From positions 513,497 to 577,496 of the forward strand of contig JAAVHP010000012.1 in NCBI GenBank assembly GCA_014799665.1: a stretch of DNA of 64,000 bases, given 5' to 3'. Under the pieces are notes generated by a model. That model made no database searches. It worked only from the letters and a program-made list of their open reading frames with translations, and was not told the DNA's origin. The position numbers and the translations under genes were made by a program. Shown here one piece after another: positions 60,162 to 64,000 of this stretch (its first letter is position 1; each line of letters opens with the position of its first letter). Source of the stretch: Clostridiales bacterium (GTDB lineage: Bacteria; Bacillota; Clostridia; Christensenellales; Pumilibacteraceae).

Positions 60162-61282
60162 TAGGCGAAAAAGAATACGAATACAAAGTGACTGCCGCAG
60201 GCAGAGTGAACATAATAGGCGAGCACATAGACTATTGCGGCGGCAAGGTGTTTCCTGCGGCGCTCGGGCTTAATAACACGGTGTACATTAGACCGAATAA
60301 TACGGACAAGATAAATATAAGGTGGACAACGCTCGATTTCACCGTATCTTTGGATATAAACAGGTTGGATAAATATTACGAGCTGGACTACGGAAATTAT
60401 CTGGCGGGCAGTCTGTTTATGTGGCAAAAAGCGGGCGGCAAAATAGTCGGTGTAGATATGGTTCAAGACTGTCATGTGCCGTTCGGTAGCGGACTGTCTA
60501 GCTCGGCGGCAATAGAAACTTCGACCATAGCCGCCATGTGCGCCATCACGGGAACGCCAATAGATAATGTTAAAATAGCTCTGACCGCGCAAAAAGCAGA
60601 GCGCGAGTATATGGGCGTCAACTGCGGAATAATGGATCAGTACGCTTCGGCGTGCGGAAAGAAAAACCACGCTATGTTGCTCGATTGCAATACTCTCGAC
60701 TGCGAGTACGTTCCGCTCGATTTGGGCGACTGTTCGCTGGTTATTATAAATTGCAAAAAACCGCATAACCTTGTCGAAAGTAAATACAACGAGCGAAGAA
60801 AAGAAAGCGAGGAAGCGCTCAAAATATTACAAACCAAACTGAACGTAAGCTGTCTTGCCGAAGTAAAATCGGAACAACTGTGCGCGCTTAAAAATCTTTT
60901 TACGCCTATTATATATAACCGCGCAAAGCACATAGTGGAAGAATGCGAGCGTGTAAACGCCGCCGCAAAAGCTATGAAGGCGGGAGATATGACTACGCTC
61001 GGGAAACTTCTTAATGCTTCGCATACGTCGTTAAGGGATTTATACGAGGTTACGGGCGAGGAACTCGACGCGCTTGCCGCGGCGGCACAAAGTCACCCTG
61101 CGTGCTTGGGTTCGAGAATGACGGGCGGTGGGTTCGGCGGCTGTACGGTTTCGCTTGTAAAGACGGACAAAAAAGACGATTTTGTCGCGCACGTACTTAA
61201 AGAGTATAAGGCAGCGACGGGGTATACCGCCGAGGTATATACAACGGACATATCCGACGGCATAACGGTCGAGAAATTATAA
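60158..61282 (+). CDS. galK: Galactokinase
   Basis: Phosphorylates alpha-D-galactose at C1. GHMP-kinase features: 'GRVNIIGEHIDYCGG' (sugar binding; the usual ...EHTDY... reads EHIDY), 'VPFGSGLSSSAA' (ATP-binding loop), 'MDQYASACG' and 'TGGGFGGCTVSL'. Length 374 is normal. It overlaps galT by ATGA. Confidence 0.95.
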   Translation: MIGEKEYEYKVTAAGRVNIIGEHIDYCGGKVFPAALGLNNTVYIRPNNTDKINIRWTTLDFTVSLDINRLDKYYELDYGNYLAGSLFMWQKAGGKIVGVDMVQDCHVPFGSGLSSSAAIETSTIAAMCAITGTPIDNVKIALTAQKAEREYMGVNCGIMDQYASACGKKNHAMLLDCNTLDCEYVPLDLGDCSLVIINCKKPHNLVESKYNERRKESEEALKILQTKLNVSCLAEVKSEQLCALKNLFTPIIYNRAKHIVEECERVNAAAKAMKAGDMTTLGKLLNASHTSLRDLYEVTGEELDALAAAAQSHPACLGSRMTGGGFGGCTVSLVKTDKKDDFVAHVLKEYKAATGYTAEVYTTDISDGITVEKL

Positions 61283-61295
61283 GGAGCAATTGTTG

Positions 61296-62309
61296 ATGAA
61301 AATTTTGGTAACAGGCGGCGCGGGATATATAGGCTCGCATACATGTGTAGAGCTTCTAAACAAGGGCTATGAAGTGGTCGTAATAGACAACTTGGATAAC
61401 TCGTCGCCTAAGAGCATAGAGCGCGTAAAAAAGATAACCGGCAAAAATATATCCATGTATGAGGGCGACGTGCGTGACGCAACGCTTTTGGCCAGGATAT
61501 TTACCGAGCATAAAATCGATTGGGTAATACATTTTGCAGGGTTAAAAGCTGTCGGCGAAAGCTGCGCGAAACCCATAGAATATTACAATAATAATCTTTA
61601 CGGAACGCTTGTCTTGACGGATACTATGCGCAAGCACGGATGCAAAAAGATAGTGTTCTCGTCGTCCGCGACTGTTTACGGCGATCCCGAAGTGTTACCG
61701 CTCAACGAGGAGTGCAAGACGGGTGGAACGACCAATCCTTACGGAACGAGCAAGTATTTCCAAGAGATCATGCTTAACGATATATACAAGTCGGATAACG
61801 AGTGGACGATAGTATTATTACGCTATTTCAACCCCGTAGGCGCGCACGAGAGCGGACTTATAGGCGAGGATCCGCAGGGCATACCCAACAACCTTACGCC
61901 GTATATTGCGAAGGTGGCAATAGGCGAATTGAAAGAAGTGGGAGTGTTCGGCAACGACTACGATACGCCGGACGGCACGGGCGTGCGAGATTATATTCAC
62001 GTAGTCGATCTTGCAAAAGGACACGTCGCGGCAATAGATAAAACGGTTAAGTCGGGCGTATACACGTACAATCTCGGCACGGGTATAGGCTACTCGGTGT
62101 TAGACGTGATCCACGCCTTTAATAAGGCTTGCGGCAAAGAACTGCCTTATTCGATCAAGCCGCGCCGACCGGGCGACATAGCGGCGTGCTATGCCGACGC
62201 AAGCAAGGCAAAGCGTGAGCTCGGCTGGGAAGCAAAACTCGGTATAGACGAAATGTGCGCGTCGTTATGGAATTGGCAACAGAAGAACCCCAAGGGCTAC
62301 AAAGAGTAA
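61296..62309 (+). CDS. galE: UDP-glucose 4-epimerase
   Basis: Interconverts UDP-galactose and UDP-glucose, closing the Leloir cycle. The NAD-binding motif GGAGYIGS is at the N-terminus, and the catalytic YxxxK is in 'NPYGTSKYFQE'. The start at ATG 61296 has AAGGAG (61281-61286) nine bases upstream; the in-frame TTG codons at 61290 and 61293 are less likely. Length 337 is normal. Confidence 0.95.
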   Translation: MKILVTGGAGYIGSHTCVELLNKGYEVVVIDNLDNSSPKSIERVKKITGKNISMYEGDVRDATLLARIFTEHKIDWVIHFAGLKAVGESCAKPIEYYNNNLYGTLVLTDTMRKHGCKKIVFSSSATVYGDPEVLPLNEECKTGGTTNPYGTSKYFQEIMLNDIYKSDNEWTIVLLRYFNPVGAHESGLIGEDPQGIPNNLTPYIAKVAIGELKEVGVFGNDYDTPDGTGVRDYIHVVDLAKGHVAAIDKTVKSGVYTYNLGTGIGYSVLDVIHAFNKACGKELPYSIKPRRPGDIAACYADASKAKRELGWEAKLGIDEMCASLWNWQQKNPKGYKE

Positions 62310-62329
62310 TAATTTGTTGGACACTAACT

Positions 62330-63313
62330 ATGAAAAGGCAATTTTACGATAAAATCAATGATCGCGCAGTCTACTTATATACAATAGGCAACGGAGCTAT
62401 AGAAGTAGATATTTGCGAGGTCGGTGCGCGGATAAATGCACTCAGAGTAAACGGTGTAGATATTGCGCTCGGATTTAACTGTATTGCCGACTATATAAAG
62501 AGCGGCACATACGCCGGTGCGACTATAGGCAGAGTGGCTAACAGAATAGCAAGAGGTAAATTTTCGCTCAATGGTCAAGAGTACAACATTACGCGCAACG
62601 AAAGACTCAATCATTTACATGGCGGCGTAGGCTTTGATAAAAAGGTTTTCGATGTTTTAAGTGTAGATAACAATAGCATCGTCTTGCAATACATAAGCGA
62701 GGACGGCGAAGATGGCTATCCCGGTCGGCTTGTGTTGACGGTCAAGTTTTGCATAGACAACAATTCATTGAGTATTGAATTTAATGCGATATCCAACAAA
62801 GATACGCTGTGGAATCCGACGAACCATATCTACTTCAATTTAGACGGTGAGAACAGCGGAGATTGTCGGGATAACTTGCTACTCATAAATTCAGATAAAT
62901 ACACGCCTACCGACAACGAGCTTATACCGACAGGGGAAAAAGCGGAAGCAAAAGGTCCGTTTGATTTTTCATCATTAAAGCGAATTGGCACGGACTTCGA
63001 TAGTGCCGAGCTTAAACCAACCAACGGCTACGACCACAATTTTATCCTTAACAGCGAACATGCGGCACATGTCGAAAGCAAAAAAACAGGCATACATATG
63101 GATGTCTTTACGGATATGCCGTGCTTGCAGTTATACACCGGCGGGGCAATCAAGCCGTGTGCTGGCAAGAGCCGTCGGTATGATCAATGGGCGGGGTTTT
63201 GCTTAGAGCCGCAATGCTGTCCCAATGCAATCAATATGAAAGGTTTTGTGATTCCCATACTCAAAACCGGCGAGCAAAAAACGCGTTATATTAAATACTC
63301 TTTCAATATTTAG
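62330..63313 (+). CDS. galM: Aldose 1-epimerase (mutarotase)
   Basis: Interconverts the alpha and beta anomers of galactose (or glucose), supplying galactokinase with its alpha form after LacZ releases beta-galactose. Signatures: 'NERLNHLHGGVGFD', 'LWNPTNHIYFNLDG' with the second His, and 'GFCLEPQCCPNAIN' with the catalytic Glu. The ATG at 62330 is chosen because homology begins there; the open frame extends back to 62255 within galE. It is the last gene of the sugar locus and no clear terminator follows. Confidence 0.92.
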   Translation: MKRQFYDKINDRAVYLYTIGNGAIEVDICEVGARINALRVNGVDIALGFNCIADYIKSGTYAGATIGRVANRIARGKFSLNGQEYNITRNERLNHLHGGVGFDKKVFDVLSVDNNSIVLQYISEDGEDGYPGRLVLTVKFCIDNNSLSIEFNAISNKDTLWNPTNHIYFNLDGENSGDCRDNLLLINSDKYTPTDNELIPTGEKAEAKGPFDFSSLKRIGTDFDSAELKPTNGYDHNFILNSEHAAHVESKKTGIHMDVFTDMPCLQLYTGGAIKPCAGKSRRYDQWAGFCLEPQCCPNAINMKGFVIPILKTGEQKTRYIKYSFNI

Positions 63314-63346
63314 TTCACCATAGATGATGCTTAGGAGAAACAAAAG

Positions 63347-63529
63347 ATGGGGGCATCAAAAGAAAGACATAAGGCGATAATGCAAGGTTATTATTATGCG
63401 TGCTGCCCGTATTGCAAAACAACACTTGTTCAAGGCAATAACGGAACGGACGCATTCATTAGATGTCCCACGTGTAACGAATACATACATATCAATATAA
63501 AAGACGATACAGCTCGGTGCGGAGCTTAG
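63347..63529 (+). CDS. Small zinc-ribbon protein, possibly the N-terminus of a frameshifted gene
   Basis: A 60-residue ORF with AGGAG seven bases before the ATG. It has two Cys pairs, 'CCPYC' (about residues 19-23) and 'RCPTC' (about 39-43), the mark of a zinc ribbon. It could be a complete small protein. However the next frame, open from 63501, continues with good protein-like sequence but has no start codon for 220 bases, so the two may be one gene broken by a single-base shift within 63500-63527. Confidence 0.6.
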   Translation: MGASKERHKAIMQGYYYACCPYCKTTLVQGNNGTDAFIRCPTCNEYIHINIKDDTARCGA

Positions 63530-64000
63530 CGGCGAGTTTGTTAAGTCCGATACCGATAATACCGTTTACTTCACTTGGGATCGACCGTCGTGGACGGCTA
63601 CGCTTGACGGCGTTGAATATACAAAAGGCACGTGGATACGTGAGGAAGGCGAACACACGATAAAACTTTCATCGAATACAAAGAGTGCTGTCTTTCCTTA
63701 TTTCATCGATCATTATTATATGGAGTCGATAGAAAGTCCGAGCTGTACTCACGAGGGGTATTTGCAGTATGAATGTGTCCAATGCGGATACAGTTATACC
63801 AATTACTCGATAGAGGAAACAGGACATTACTACGTTGCATCAACAACCGTAGCAACCTGTACGAGCGGCGGTTACACCGTTTATACCTGTACACGCTGCG
63901 GCGACAGTTATACGGATAATTATACAAATCCGCTCGGTCATAACTATGAAGCGACGTATTATCCGGCGACATGCACAGAGTACGGCAAGACCGTTTTTAC
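63501..64000 (+). CDS. CxxC/His repeat protein, partial and without a start codon
   Basis: Frame open from 63501 to the window edge. The first 75 residues form an Ig-like stretch ('TVYFTWDRPSWTATLDGVEY', 'GTWIREEGEHTIKLSS'). Then come repeats of the pattern C-x5-G-x4-C-x2-C-G-x(13-14)-GH-x-Y: 'SCTHEGYLQYECVQCGYSY', 'ATCTSGGYTVYTCTRCGDSY', and a third that begins 'ATCTEYGK'. They are clearly related to those of the lipoprotein at 24214. The first in-frame ATG is at 63720, in the middle of the domain, and no signal peptide is present, so the real start is probably upstream in another frame or lost. Confidence 0.65.

Noticed and set aside
63703..63972. Minus-strand ORF near the window end
   Set aside because: It is the shadow of the CxxC/His repeats on the + strand, and its Arg/Tyr/Cys-rich sequence follows from the repeat codons.

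Overview
The window looks like chromosome of an anaerobic, probably spore-forming gut Clostridia-type Bacillota (roughly mid-40s percent GC). The grounds are a GerW/YtfJ-like end followed by a DacF-type carboxypeptidase and rluB, a sodium-pumping decarboxylase cluster, the order cmk-plsC-ispH with ispH fused to S1 domains, a class-II galT, and a large serine recombinase. The genus cannot be named from the sequence.

Bases 1-20,010 are core genes, all on the + strand: sporulation/wall and rRNA modification (gerW end, dacF-like, rluB); a biotin-dependent carboxyltransferase/sodium pump operon (mmdA-like, oadG-like, biotin carrier, oadB, oadA) running by 4-base overlaps into surE and a BaiN-like flavoprotein; an aroH-cmk fusion, plsC and an ispH-S1 fusion; a zinc-ribbon protein, an M19 dipeptidase, purB, glgA, and a MATE transporter fused to a cytidylate-kinase-like domain. 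Promoters with 17-base spacers are easy to see, and two of them predict leaderless mRNAs.

Bases 20,010-26,850 are accessory: a small membrane protein divergent from a flavin reductase, a flavodoxin-like reductase, then a mobile stretch with a large serine recombinase, a nested palindrome, a lipoprotein with five CxxC/His repeats and a RES-domain protein. A decayed 3' half of tRNA-Leu(UAA) lies at 26,510-26,565. Its orientation says that the element which left it extends to the right, that is, over the sugar locus.

Bases 26,850-63,313 are one large carbohydrate locus. An AraC regulator is divergent from about 36 kb of tightly packed + strand genes: an ABC sugar importer with its own ATPase and an unknown membrane partner, four large secreted or lipid-anchored proteins (Ig-like, DUF4838, InlB-type repeats; two share a C-terminal module), two FAD oxidoreductases, a Gfo/Idh/MocA oxidoreductase, GH3 (permuted domain order), GH127 and GH2 hydrolases, nagB with a PIG-L deacetylase, and the full Leloir set galT-galK-galE-galM. 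Together they suggest uptake and intracellular breakdown of an oligosaccharide with beta-galactosyl, arabinofuranosyl and N-acetylhexosamine residues, perhaps with oxidative steps. After it come a tiny zinc-ribbon ORF and a frame-disrupted start of another CxxC/His repeat protein that runs off the window. I saw no rRNA, no complete tRNA, no CRISPR array and no riboswitch.
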